From Onthophagus taurus (taxonomy: Eukaryota > Arthropoda > Insecta > Coleoptera > Scarabaeidae): a stretch of 64,000 nt of DNA. A program made the translations under genes and the position numbers. The DNA lies in NCBI RefSeq assembly GCF_036711975.1, contig NC_091971.1:10299501-10363500 (forward strand). Reading direction: 5' to 3'. Below the pieces are notes generated by a model. That model was not told the DNA's origin. It worked only from the letters and a program-made list of their open reading frames with translations, and did no database searches. This document shows, piece by piece, positions 48,335 through 59,383 of this stretch (the stretch's first letter is position 1; each line of letters opens with the position of its first letter).

Positions 48335-48689
48335 TTATAAAATTACGAGGATTATCCTCATTATCAAGGTATTATAAGAAGAATAATGCCTTTTTTTAAA
48401 CGCTGTAATAAATAAAAAAACCACAAATGATTTTTCCAACCCAAGGCTATCTTGTATTTCCCAGGTACCAGATCTACCAAACACCGTATAATTAAACACT
48501 ATAGCTGCGTCCCTGTTAGGCCCACACGAGTTGAAACATTACATTTTCCTGTGTCCAAATAGGGTCACGCGGTCTCCCCAGAAATCAGAGTGCGCACCAA
48601 TATGGTGCACATGGTCGTTAACGTGTTAAATTAAGTATAATTTCCAGATAGTATCATTCTAAAACTTTATCACTGTGTTAGTGTGTGCC

Positions 48690-48962
48690 AGACTGGACGT
48701 CGCGCCTTTATTTCTTTAGAAGGAGATATTTGTTTATCCCGTTAAACTTATTATATTTATTGAAACTGTCTAATTGTAAGATCGAAACCAAAGCAGTTTC
48801 AGGGACCGAAATTATTATGTCATCAACATACTTCTTTAAAAAAGGCACTTCAAAGTTTATCGTAGGTAAAATTTTGTTTAACACATGATCCTTCACGATT
48901 TGAGCCATAATGGGAGAAATCGGAACACCCATGGGTGTACCAAAAATATTTATTTCCATATT
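48690..48962 (-). mobile_element. Penelope-like reverse transcriptase fragment, copy 1
   Basis: The minus strand reads FGTPMGVPISPIMAQIVKD followed by VPFLKKYVDDIIISVPETA. This is the reverse transcriptase block with the YVDD catalytic pair in the arrangement of Penelope-like elements. Only about 85 residues remain. A near-identical copy lies at 50393-50645. Confidence 0.7.
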
Positions 48963-49990
48963 TTTTTTAATTTTTGAGTCTAGCTCTAACCATGGGCATT
49001 GAAAGCCAGAAGACTAAAGGTGACTACAATAAAATATATAGAGGAAGAAGTAAAAAAATGAGTATTAATTTTGTCTGTAAGTCTGTGAAGTGATCTTAGA
49101 CATCATTGCAAAATTGATCACTGTGCTTCACCTTCTCTGAATCGACAACCTAGCATGCACAACGACACCTACTCAGTCGTTGCTTAGTCATTATGGACTT
49201 GAGCCATGTTTTCTCACACTAATTCTTAAGCTACAGCTAAAAAATGTAGTTTCCTGCGATCTGTTGGAATTCTTCCGAAAAGTTTTGTATAGAATGTAAT
49301 TGTTTGTCAGATTAATACTTTAAGACTATAAAGTAACACTAAAATCACCTTTTCAAATCTCCCAGGAGAACCGATAACAGCTCTTGCGTTTTGGTTAGCT
49401 TTTTATCTCTGCCACCGTTTTATCCTTTCCTTTTAGTCCGTATCTTATAAACTCATTACCTTCACACAGCTTAACAGTTATTCCACGTGATATTGGATTT
49501 GTTGTTGCCGTCGTCGCTCATTGTCGGTGTTGGGTTCGTTTCTCAATCTATCATCAAAGCAATTGCCATTTCAACGTCTTCCTCTGTATACGGGTTTGCA
49601 GTCTATACTCCTGGATCTTTTCACCATTTCGATATCTAAATATACATATGTATTTATTGACAACCTGGAACTGTAAGACTATCTGCTCAAAAATAAGTCC
49701 CAAATCGTATAAAATACTATATTTTACACCATATTTCGTATACAAGCCAGAGCGATAAGAATAGTAGAAAATGGAGCGGCTGAATTGAGCCTGGAGCTGA
49801 ATTATAACAAATGTGGTATACTTGATACATGAATGAAAACTCAAGAGCAGGTCGATGAAGATCATAGACCACAAATTCGTAAAGCATACAAGTATTTGGG
49901 TATTCACCAGATAGAAAGAGACTAGCAAGATAACTACGGACTACTAACGCCAAAAATTATAGATAAAGCCGCACAAATAATGAACTCAGG
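48963..49990. mobile_element. Retroelement remnants of the tRNA-Asp unit, copy 2
   Basis: Parallels 43040-44220: the same GAGTCTAGCTCTAACCATGG block, the same piece of tRNA-Asp 5' sequence (49698-49711) followed by AAATACTATATTTTAC, and the same decayed LINE-like reading (ELNYNKCG, KAYKYLGIHQIERD). It ends near 49990 in an unrelated 80-bp stretch before tRNA copy 3. Confidence 0.55.
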
Positions 49991-50156
49991 CTATTTTCTT
50001 GGAGCATAGCTTCCACGACTGGTTTTCGCTTAACCTATATTGAACTAGTATTTCCTATAGCTATTGCTCTTTTGTCGATTATTAATACAAATGAGGATTT
50101 CAAGTAATTTTGGTAATAAAGATCTGGAATTTTGAGTTAATGCACTCAAAAATAAG

Positions 50157-50228
50157 TCCCAGATAGTATAGTGGTAAGTATCCCCGCCTGTCACGCGGGA
50201 GACCGGGGTTCGATTCCCCGTCTGGGAG
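50157..50228 (+). tRNA. tRNA-Asp (GTC), copy 3
   Basis: Identical to copies 1 and 2 except A at the variable D-loop position. Anticodon GTC at 50190-50192. The similar 5' flank begins at about 50071 (GTCGATTATTAATAC). Confidence 0.97.
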
Positions 50229-50392
50229 AATTTTTTTACATTTTAAAATTTAAGATATAATTAAATTATTATTTTTAATGGATTGATTAATTAATCTTGT
50301 TAGTTACAGCGTAAATGTTTGATATAATCATGATTAAATTAAGTATAATTTCCAGATAGTATCATTCTAAAACATTATCACTGTGTTAGTGT

Positions 50393-50645
50393 GTGCCAGA
50401 CTGGACGTCGCGCCTTTATTTCTTTAGACGGAGATATTTGTTTATCCCGTTAAACTTATTATATTTATTGAAACTGTCTAATTGTAAGATCGAAACCAAA
50501 GCAGTTTCAGGGACCGAAGTTATTATGTCATCAACATACTTCTTTAAAAAAGGCACTTCAAAGTTTATCGTAGGTAAAATTTTGTTTAACACATGATCCA
50601 TCACGATTTGAGCCAGAATGGGAGAAATCAGAGAACCCATGGGTG
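50393..50645 (-). mobile_element. Penelope-like reverse transcriptase fragment, copy 2
   Basis: MGSLISPILAQIVMDHVLNK and FLKKYVDDIITSVPE on the minus strand, almost identical to 48690-48962. Similarity to that unit stops shortly after 50665. Confidence 0.7.
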
Positions 50646-51054
50646 TACCAAAAATATTTATTTCTTTATGTACACACTCATCTTAGTGAGGGGCCTTCAT
50701 TTGTGGCACGTGTAGTAGTTATAGTTGTAAATGTTCAAAAACGTTTTCTTTCCAACTTGCTAAAATAATAGGAATTGGTAATTAGGCAAACTTATTTCTA
50801 CCATTCGAAATTTAGAGGTTGCAACAAAAAGTATTAAATATTATATTAATAATAAAATATAGAGTAATTAAAAAATTATTTATCAACTTTTTCATTATTT
50901 AAAATGTTTTGTTCAATTTAAAACTTTTTGATGAAAATACTTAATTTTGTACTGCATTTCATTGCAATCGATCTAAAACTCAAACGAAACTTTTTCAAAC
51001 ATACGTTCCACATTCGTTTAAAAAATTTAATCCATCCATGCGAGTATAAAAGCT

Positions 51055-51060
51055 CGACGC
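51055..51060 (+). promoter_or_regulatory. TATA box of odorant receptor B
   Basis: TATAAA lies 85 bp before the ATG, with initiator-like TCATTC about 20-25 bp downstream near 51078. A TATATAA-type box also precedes receptor C (TATAAATA, minus strand, 57087-57080). Confidence 0.5.
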
Positions 51061-51144
51061 TTTTGTTCATTTCGATCATTCGAGAAAAAATTAACTCAAA
51101 ATAAGTATCGGTAACATTAATAAAGATTATTAATCGAAATTAAA

Positions 51145-52638
51145 ATGGTCGAACAAAACAGTCCAAAAAATTATTTCAAAATGCCAGTAAGAAATCTGTT
51201 TTTAAGCGGAATTTCAATTTATGACGTCGAAAATCCTTTACTAAGAAAACTCCATCGAGTTTATTCGGTGATTCTTCTTTTAACGTGTGGGTATGGATAT
51301 GTTATCACCGAAATTATCCACGCGATTAAACATTTTCAAGAATTAGAAGTTTTAACGTTAACTTTATGTTACATTTTTGCACATACTATTGGTAAGAAAA
51401 TTTAATCTTGTTTTGTTTTTATTTTAAACTTTTTTAAAGCAATTGGAAAAATTGTTGTCCTCACAATTCGAAGAAAACCCATTGGAAAATTTCTTAAATC
51501 TTTAGAAACTGGGGTTTTCTTACCAGATATTGAACGTGGGGGGGTTGAAGAAGTTAATATTATTTCTACAGCTGTTTTACAAACAAACACCCAAGTAAAT
51601 TAATTTAATTTAATTTAATTTATTATTATTCATTTATGTTTTTAGGCAAAAATATTTGGAATTGTGGTAGTTTTAATGTTAGCAACAAAAATTATTCCTT
51701 GCATAAGAAATCCAACAATAACAAGATTTAAGGCGGATAATAAAACCGAAATAATCCCAGTTTTTCCTTATCCTTCAACCCTTCCTTTTCACGTAGATTA
51801 TGGGGCGACTCCTTACTATCAAATTGCGTTTTGTTATCAAGTTTTTAGTATAGCTCTTTTCGGTTGGTATCTTGGAAACACAGATACAATAATAACGGGA
51901 TTAATGATTCATGGAACGGCTCAATTTAGGATTGTTATAAACGCAATTTTAACTGTAACCGAAAGAGCGGCTCGGATGACGCCAAAAAACGAACCAATTC
52001 ACGATAAATTAATTATGCTAAATTATGTTGATAAGAAGAATAATTTGCATTTAATTGAAACGTTCGAAAAATATCAAGGAAAGTATATTGAAAATTTAAG
52101 AAAATGCGTTCGAGGTTGTGTTATCCATCACCAAAGCATTATTCAATTATTAGATGATATAGAAAAAACTTTTAGTTTACTATTTTTAATACAATTCTTG
52201 GGGAGTTTGATGTCGTTGTGTGTTGGGCTTTACCAAAGCTCGGTTTCGCCAATTTCCGATCCAACATCCGTTAGCATGGCTTCGTTTACAACTGCAATGT
52301 TTTTTCAGTTATTAATTTATTGTTGGAATGGAAACGAAATTAGCGTTTACAGCGTCTTAGTCGCTAAAGCAGCTTATAATTGTGATTGGCTTCAAGCTGA
52401 TAAAGATATTAAAACGAGCATAATGTTGATTATGATGAGGGCGCAAAGACCTTTGTATTTAACGGCGGGAAAGTTTTCGAAAATTTCTTTAGAAACATTT
52501 ACAGCTGTAGGAAACTCAATTTTTAAGTTTTCATAATAATTTAATGATAAATTTGTTTTTTAGGTTTTAAGGGGATCTGTTTCGTATTTTATGGTTTTAA
52601 ATAAGATGCAAGAGGAACAAATGGAGACTGCGAAATAG
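51145..52638 (+). CDS. Odorant receptor (7tm_6 family), gene B
   Basis: Exons 51145-51391, 51440-51594, 51646-52506 and 52564-52638 join in phase to 445 residues. The first exon is 247 nt, as in receptors A and C, but the intron pattern differs: an extra early intron after codon 134, and the later central introns absent. Family marks: LETGVFLPDIERGG, YYQIAFCYQVFSIALFGWYL, HHQSIIQLLDDIEKTF, YCWNGNEISVYS and a C-terminus RAQRPLYLTAGKF then VLRGSVSYFMVLNKMQ. All helices look present and nothing interrupts it. Expected role: tuning subunit of an Orco-containing odorant channel. Ligand unknown. Confidence 0.94.
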
Positions 52639-52734
52639 TAATGCTTTTATTATAAAATTTTTGCTTTTTATTTAAACTTTTTGATTCATGTTTTTCAAGA
52701 ACATGAAATAACTTTGTTAGAACGGACTTTGTAG

Positions 52735-52805
52735 GTCTGAAGACGCACGGCTAAATCCAAAACTTTCTAGTTCTAGGTAGGTCTAGTGTTAGTTCTAGTT
52801 TTAGT
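52735..52805. repeat. Dispersed repeat with TCTAGTTCTAG motif (also at 31.13 kb)
   Basis: ACGCACGGCT and TTTCTAGTTCTA with GTGTTAG, TCTAGTTTTAG occur both here and at about 31135-31190. It is a short remnant of a shared repeat of unknown class. Confidence 0.45.
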
Positions 52806-53219
52806 TGTTATAATGCAGTATGCAACGTTGTAGATAACTGTTAGAATTTGTGTGCATTAAAATAACAGTTTATGGTGTAAATAAAAAATTTTTCAATACC
52901 TTAAAATGTTCTTCTAAATCTCTACTTTCATGTCCATATAGCTATAGAAGCACACTATGCAAAATACAAAATATACCGAACATGAACCATTACTATGTTT
53001 TTTAATTTACGATTTTCCACATTTTTTTGGGATATCTAGAAAACTGGACGTGATGGAGAAAAACTAAAGACAGCTTAAGAATCAGCTTAAGATTCTACGT
53101 TATAAAAAATATCACAGTCATCTCTCAGTCTCTCATTATCATATCTAAATCATCATCATTCTAAATCCCTCCTTATTCTAAAATAATAAATTATTAATAA
53201 CAAATATTTTTCAATAATT

Positions 53220-53866
53220 AATTAAATTCATAATAATCCCATCGGCGACTCCAATAGTTAATCCAAAAATCGCACAACATATCGTTTGGTAAATTGAAAT
53301 TAATTCATGTACAGGTGAATAGTCGTTTTTAAATGGTATAAAACAAATGAATGGCTTAGTAGCGATTTTAATTGTGCGGTTTGTTTGACTTATTTAATCG
53401 CAAATTTCAACAATTTGTATATCAGCTAAAATCCTGTTGCCCCATGATTATCACAACGAATATATAAAAAAAATAACACTGTATAATCGATGTAGTTATA
53501 GCATTTTTAATATAGGTACTTTCCATTTTACCACCTCTTTATGGGTTTGGTAAAAATCGCCCAGAAAAATGAAAATTAAAAAATTTTACGAAAAGCTACA
53601 ATTTGAATTAATTAAAATTATTTATTAAACATTGAAAATTTAATTTTACCTAAAAAATGGCTTATAAAATATGTAATAATAAAACTAAATGTGTTCACGT
53701 TAAAATCATATATAATCTCTAAAAGTTTTAAAAGAGGATAAAGTGTAGCTACAAAAATGTACATTGCCAAGCAATAAATTATGTAAATCCATTTCAATTT
53801 AAAATTAATTTCGTTCATGGGAATCCCGAAAAATAGTAATATTTCGAAATCAATTTCTTGACCCAT
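53220..53866 (-). pseudogene. Odorant receptor pseudogene related to gene C
   Basis: An exon 1 relic (53866-53650) encodes ILLFFGIPMNEINFKLKW and the following helix. It is 30 nt shorter than in gene C, with ten codons lost near the start, and still ends in a GT donor. Part of exon 2 (about 53560-53220) matches gene C but carries frameshifts and stops. Exons 3-5 are absent. It is a dead tandem copy lying between B and C. Confidence 0.85.
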
Positions 53867-54082
53867 TTTTAGATTAGTGACATCGTCGGATTAGCCATCA
53901 GTCTTCTCTCTTTAGAAGAATATTCTATGGTATAGTATTAAATGGCTACTGTGAGAGTGATGGTGTGCTTCAGATGTAACCTCTGAATGTTAGGAATATA
54001 AAGTGCTTGAAGTGGTTCTTGATTTGGGTTATTCCCAGACATTTTCATATTGATGTGGGAGAAATGGTGGATGATTGTTTTG

Positions 54083-55080
54083 TTATTTCTGAAGAAGGGA
54101 CATGCATTGAAAGGAAAGGAACAAAAAACTGAGCTTTCGATGGGTTACATCAATAAGCGAATGGCATACAGATGTCCGGACTGCATGTATGTAGGAAACC
54201 TTCCGCATACAGCACCTAGGTCCCAACGAGCCCCTTGTACATCCTCCTGCACTCTCTCCGGCTACATCAACCAGCGTAAGGAATTTCCGAAGGCTACTTA
54301 GGATACAGCTCAGAGGTGTGTTCCTAATGCCATCTATGCTTGGCCATTCCCTCCGAAGTCTCTCATTCTGAGGTCTTGTAGAGTGGGGCAATCACACAAG
54401 ATGTGTCGAAAGTCTTACGAAAGACAAGGCTGCCTCTGCTGAGGGATAATGTAATACTTCCTTAGACAGATGACAGCCCTTAACTCTATCTCACCAGTTC
54501 ATTAACTTTTTGTGGGTAAAATCTTTAATTATCTCAATCTGAGTTGATAAGAATGCAGCGATTATCAGATGACAACCCATAACAAGTCCTGAGGTAATTG
54601 TTATTCTATTTAGGGCTAAAATAGCTTTTCTACTGTCAGTGTAAATTGTAAAAGTCTTACCTAGCAAGTTTGATCTGACAATAACGTTAGCTTCAAGTTG
54701 TGTGGCGATTAACTGTATGACGGTGGTACTTTTACCTAGAGGTTCAGATACATGGAGTCTCAGATCGTACGAGAAGACTCCGGCTCCAGCTCCTTCCCGT
54801 CTACTTGAACCATCAGTGTAGATATTAAGGCTGTTTTCTACCTCTACTTCTATGGAACTGGGGTGGGTGAGATATTTCTTCGTAAAAATGTGTTGTAGGG
54901 CTGTGAAGTCCGTTTTACATTACCTTTTTTAGTAAGCCAATTCGTCGTTCAGAATCCGGAATGTACATATGTCCAGGTTGAAGACATCTGTGTTATTGTT
55001 GGATATATCATGGCAGAAGATTTTCTATAAAGAAGATGGAATTGGAGATCCTTGTGGGCAGCCTTCTTGTATGGAAAAGA
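54083..55080 (-). mobile_element. LINE fragment with reverse transcriptase end and RNase H
   Basis: The minus strand reads IQEGCPQGSPISSSL (reverse transcriptase motif) near 55070. Then come LNIYTDGSSRREGAGAGVFS and FTIYTDSRKAILALN (RNase H core with the two Asp contexts, about 54840-54610), followed by a Cys/His-poor tail down to 54083. Several frame changes are present. It is of the Jockey/R1/LOA group that carries RNase H. Confidence 0.7.
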
Positions 55081-55149
55081 ATATTCTTAAAGGAATTATT
55101 TAATTAAGTTTAGGAGATAGCATTGAATTTTCAACATATTTAGCTTTCA

Positions 55150-55435
55150 CGCCACACCGAATCGAAAACCGTCCGGTCATCTCCCCACTCTTCTCTATCC
55201 ATATCCTCCTGTTCAAAATCTCAAACCTCGAACTTATGGCATCACCAAGTACATATTCAGATACACTACCTTCTGATCATTTTACAATAGCACCACATAC
55301 TTCTGGATTAGCTTCAAGTTGCTGAAGATATTAAAACGGATATAATGTTGGTTATGATGAGGAGGGCTCAAGGGTCTTTGTTTCATGGCGGGAAACTTCT
55401 TTAGAAACATTTGCAGCACTAACAAAGTTTATTTT
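55150..55435 (+). pseudogene. LINE endonuclease scrap followed by an odorant receptor exon relic
   Basis: 55150-55315 contains ILFKISNLELMAS and LPSDHFTIA, resembling the SDH box of a LINE endonuclease. From 55310 the plus strand reads EDIKTDIMLVMMR and a decayed AGK..LET segment, matching the end of exon 3 of receptor B (KDIKTSIMLIMMRAQRPL). So a second receptor copy of the B type once lay here. Confidence 0.55.
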
Positions 55436-55500
55436 TTTATGTTGCTCATACAATTTTTAATACAATATTTTTATTATATCTACACTCTTTTCTATTTTAA

Positions 55501-57041
55501 TTATTCTTCTTGATTCATTTTCTTCAAAAACATAAAATAAGAACCAGAACCTTTCATCAGCTGGAAATAATAATAAAAAAATAATTATCATTTGAATGAA
55601 ATGATACATTTTCTTATTACTTACACTCATAAAACTCTCCAATGATAAAAAGATAAATTTCCCAGCAGTCAATCTAACCGGTCTTATTGACCTAGTAATC
55701 ATCAACAAAATTGATTTTTGCGTTTTTAATTCGGTGACCAACCAATTTGAATGAAAAGCGACATCAGCGATTTCATCGGAAATTAATTTCACTTCATTTC
55801 CATGCCAGCAGAATAATACAATTTGAGTTGACATCAAAAATAAGTAACAGGACATCGTACAAAATGGTATGGAGAGAACTGGGAACTAAAAATTGTAAAT
55901 TTATAAATAAATATAATCAAATAAGAATAACTTACAATTGATAGTTGATATAATTGCATGCAAATTAATAAACAGCTTCCTGCAAATTGAACCAAAAGCA
56001 ACCAACTAAAAGTGTGTTCACATCCATCAGCTAAATCTAAAATTTCTTGGTGATGTTGTATGATATCGCTGATACAATAATCAGCGTATTTTTGTGCTTG
56101 CCCAGGAAGTTTTTCTACGAGGCAAAGTCCATTGGGTAATTTTTTAGGATTCTTATACTTTTCTAAATCAATTTCATATCCGTCTTTATTCTAAAATAAT
56201 AAATTATTAATAAAAAAGTATTTTTTAATAAATCATTCGAACCAAAAGTATTTGGGTTCGGTCAAGAAAAGTTTCCAAACTATGTATTAATATTAAAAAT
56301 TGTGCTTTAATGTGTGACATAAATCCATAAATGATCGCATCAGCAGCACCGATAGTAAATCCAAATATAGCACAACACATCGTTTGATAAATTGAAATTA
56401 ATTCGTGAACAGGTGAATAGTCGTTTTTAAATGGTATGAAACAAATGAATGGCTTAGTAGGGATTTTAATCGTTTGGTTTGTTTGACTTATTTCATCGTA
56501 AATCTCAACGATTTGTGGATCAGCTAAAATCGAGTAAAGTGCTCGTTGCCCCACGATTATCACAGCAAATAAATGAAAAAAATAACATTGTATAATCGAT
56601 GTTGTTATAGCGGTTTTAATATAAGATCTTTCAATATTACCACCTCTTTCAGGATTTGGTAAAAAACGACCAGTTTCTAATCGATTGCAAAATTTACTTA
56701 TATCACTTCGAAAAATAAAAATTAAAAATATTTTACAAAAAGCTACAATTAGAATTTATAAAAATTATTTAATTAAAATTAAATGTAACCTTACCCAAAA
56801 AGTGGCTGATAAAGTATGAAATTATAAAACTCAATGTATCAACGTTGAAATCATATATAATCCCTAAAAGTTCTAAAACAGGATAAAGCGTGGTTACGAA
56901 AAGATGCATTGCAAAGCAGTAAATTAGATAAATCCATTTATATTTAAACTTAATTTCGTTAATAGGAATTCCGAATAACAGCAATATCTTGAAATGAACT
57001 CGAAAATAGTTTTTGAGATTTAAATCAGATTCTTTGCCCAT
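55501..57041 (-). CDS. Odorant receptor (7tm_6 family), gene C
   Basis: Exons 57041-56795, 56742-56243, 56190-55936, 55885-55625 and 55560-55501 join in phase to 440 residues. Four of the five intron boundaries match gene A in position and phase. Marks: RLETGRFLPNPERGG, ELISIYQTMCCAIFGFTIGA, YCISDIIQHHQEILDLADG, FCWHGNEVKLIS, and the terminal RPVRLTAGKF then LMKGSGSYFMFLKKMNQEE. One oddity is the donor after exon 2, GTTCGA, which is weak. A TATAAATA box lies about 40 bp before the ATG (57087-57080). No stop or frameshift, so it is probably functional. Confidence 0.93.
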
Positions 57042-57779
57042 TTTGATAAAGAAATAAACGACTAAAGTGTTTCCACGTGTATTTATAATCCTACGAAAGT
57101 TCGCGAATAATTAACGACTTTTAAATATTAAAAATTAATAAGAGAAGGTGTCATTTTTGAAACATTTTTGAGTAATTATTTAATAACCGCTTGGTGCATT
57201 TTGATTTATTAAAATCTCAGTTTGCAAACTATAATTAAAGGTGACGTTTGTTATGAATTTATGATGCTTGTAAATGGAGCTGAGGAATAAAATTTACAAA
57301 AGTTATAAGGATAAGAAATAAATAAAAGGATTTTTACATCTCGCCCCACTTTCTCAACATCATTCTCATTATTTTAATCATTTCATCTCATTCTCATCTC
57401 CTTTCATTTTCTTTATCGTCTCTAACTTACCTTTTTTTCGGCATATCTTAATAAATAACTTTGAAAATTAATTAAGATTAAGTGGTTCGCTATTTTCTTG
57501 ATGGTATCAAAATTGATGCATTGTCATCAAAAAGTTGTGAACTGATTTAGTAGATTTTGCCAAATATTACTCAATTTTTCTTAATATGAGAAGTAGTTGT
57601 CATCATCATTCATCAGCCCTTAACCTTCCACTGGTGAACATAGACCTTGCTTATTTTTGTCCAATTCTCTCTTTTGATATCGTCAGTCTAGTGTATGGGT
57701 TCTTGTCTTATCTCTTCTCGGTCTTCACTTAAACAGTCTCTTTATTCATCTTTCATCATTCTCTTTCTCCACTCAGACC

Positions 57780-58095
57780 TGGGCTCCATAAAAAGGGTGG
57801 TGAGCAATTATAGAGGGATCACCCTGTTGGACACAACTTTCAAAATGTATGCAAAGAAACTGTTGGGGGGGTTGGAAGAGGAAATGGAGAGGGGGGAATT
57901 CTTGCCGGATGGGCAGGCGGGATTCAGGAAGGGAAGAGAAGACAGGATTGGGGATGGGGGGAAAGAACTTTTGGGAGGGATGTGGGAAAAAGAAAGGTTA
58001 TGTTTGATAGCTTGGTAAGGAGCACAATGATGTACGGCGCAGAAATATGGGGATGGAGAGAACAAGGTTTGCTGGAGTTTTTTAGAAATCGTTGC
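57780..58095 (+). mobile_element. LINE fragment, internally deleted
   Basis: IKRVVSNYRGITLLDTTFKM and FLPDGQAGFRKGRE are reverse transcriptase motifs of R1-like LINEs. About 40 codons later LFDSLVRSTMMYGAEIWGW, which normally lies several hundred residues further on, follows in a shifted frame. A large internal deletion is implied. The stretch is unusually G-rich for this window. Confidence 0.75.
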
Positions 58096-58099
58096 GGTC

Positions 58100-58550
58100 A
58101 AGGTACGTCTTAACTGATAATACGCATTGGCCAAATGTTTTAGACAGATTGGTAAATTACTTTTGATGATTTCCTTCAATTTGCCATAGACTGCCCATGC
58201 AAGATTTATTCTTTTTTCTAATTGGCTTGTTTGATTGTGTTCGAAGTCTTTATTTCAAGCCCAAGGTATATATAGTTCGATACAAGTTTCACCTTATTAT
58301 CTCTAATGCTGATATTTTCACTAGGAGTTAGATTCATCATGTATTTTGTTTTGGTAGCGGAGATTTTAAGCCCTACATACTCTGAGGAGGTCATGCAGCA
58401 TGTCTGTATGTATGTCTGTCTCCTTAAGAGTGTCAGAAAACAAAACTGCATCGTTGTTTCTAACCATCAGAAAATAACTGGATGTGGTTCCACATACTTG
58501 TCTCAAAACAGCAAGATTCATTGAAAAAGAATTTCTATTTTTGTATCGCA
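58100..58550 (-). mobile_element. LINE reverse transcriptase fragment, RTE-like, copy 1
   Basis: On the minus strand, GLKISATKTKYMMNL, KLVSNYIYLGLEIKTS and INLAWAVYGKLKEIIKSNLP are the palm-to-thumb segment of RTE-type LINE reverse transcriptases. A second copy of the same region lies at 61450-61870. Confidence 0.7.
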
Positions 58551-59343
58551 TTTAACTTTAAAGACTTGACATATCTTAAGATCACAAAAAGTTTCTTCAT
58601 TTAACATGATGATGCTTGACATGACAAAGCTTACATGACTTTTTTGGCTAAACCATTGTAAAGCTTTTTGAACAAACAATCTCTTTATGCTTCGTAAAAT
58701 TATAACCAAAGATTAGAAAACAGTACAAAAAGTGATCAAATTTCTTTGTAGACAATAATCCTAAAGTTTAAATTACTTTTCCGACCACCAACAGGTATCT
58801 ATGGTTACTTTTAAACTCAAGATGAAGTAAGGTGTGATTATAAAAAGGTTAAGACCACTCAATTTTGGTGTGATTCATTTTAGAAATCATCGTTTAATCA
58901 TAAGTTCGAAATTGAAGAAGATACTTATTTATTAAAACCTTAGTTTGTGGAGTAACAATTAGTGTAATGAATGGTTGGTGTTTGTTATGAATTTATGATG
59001 GTTTTCAATGCAGCTGTTAAAGTTTCTCAGAAACAACTCTTTTAGTTCAATCAAAAAATAAAAAGTGTGATGTCTCATTTTATATTGTTATACTAATAAT
59101 TTACTAAATAATATTTAGTTATTATAAATTGATTGTAGTTGCGTTAATTTTATATTGGAAATATTGTGGCGCGAAAAAATCACGTTGCAAGCACCGTGAC
59201 AACAGCGAACGGATTCCGTCAAGCGACAACTTGTTCTGATTCGCGTTTAACCGTTTCAGAAGTATCACTGTTGTGCCACGAAGAGTGCTCCTTGTGATCG
59301 CGATAAACAGTTTATATTTTCATAATTTCTTATTCACCATGCG

Positions 59344-59383
59344 ATGGGGTTTACGTTATTGAGAGACAAATTAAGAATCTATT
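59344..59383 (+). CDS. Possible first coding exon of a gene continuing downstream
   Basis: About 200 bp of GC-richer DNA ends in ATGGGG, reading MGFTLLRDKLRIY, and then a strong donor (T|GTAAGT at 59384). Base composition and donor suggest a 5' exon on the plus strand. No matching second exon is visible in the remaining 4.6 kb, so it would have to be far downstream. Product unknown. Confidence 0.35.

Larger units (their letters stand above)
45881..48625 (-). mobile_element. piggyBac-type transposon, apparently intact
   Basis: TTAA (45877-45880 and 48626-48629) flanks a 2,745-bp element whose ends are the 14-bp inverted repeat CACGTTAACGACCA. It carries one full-length transposase gene. The same flanks without the element occur at 50334-50337, where a single TTAA lies between TCATGA and ATTAAG. 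The insertion therefore postdates the duplication of the tRNA-Asp unit. A 42-bp near-perfect hairpin lies inside, between the gene start and the right end. Confidence 0.95.
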
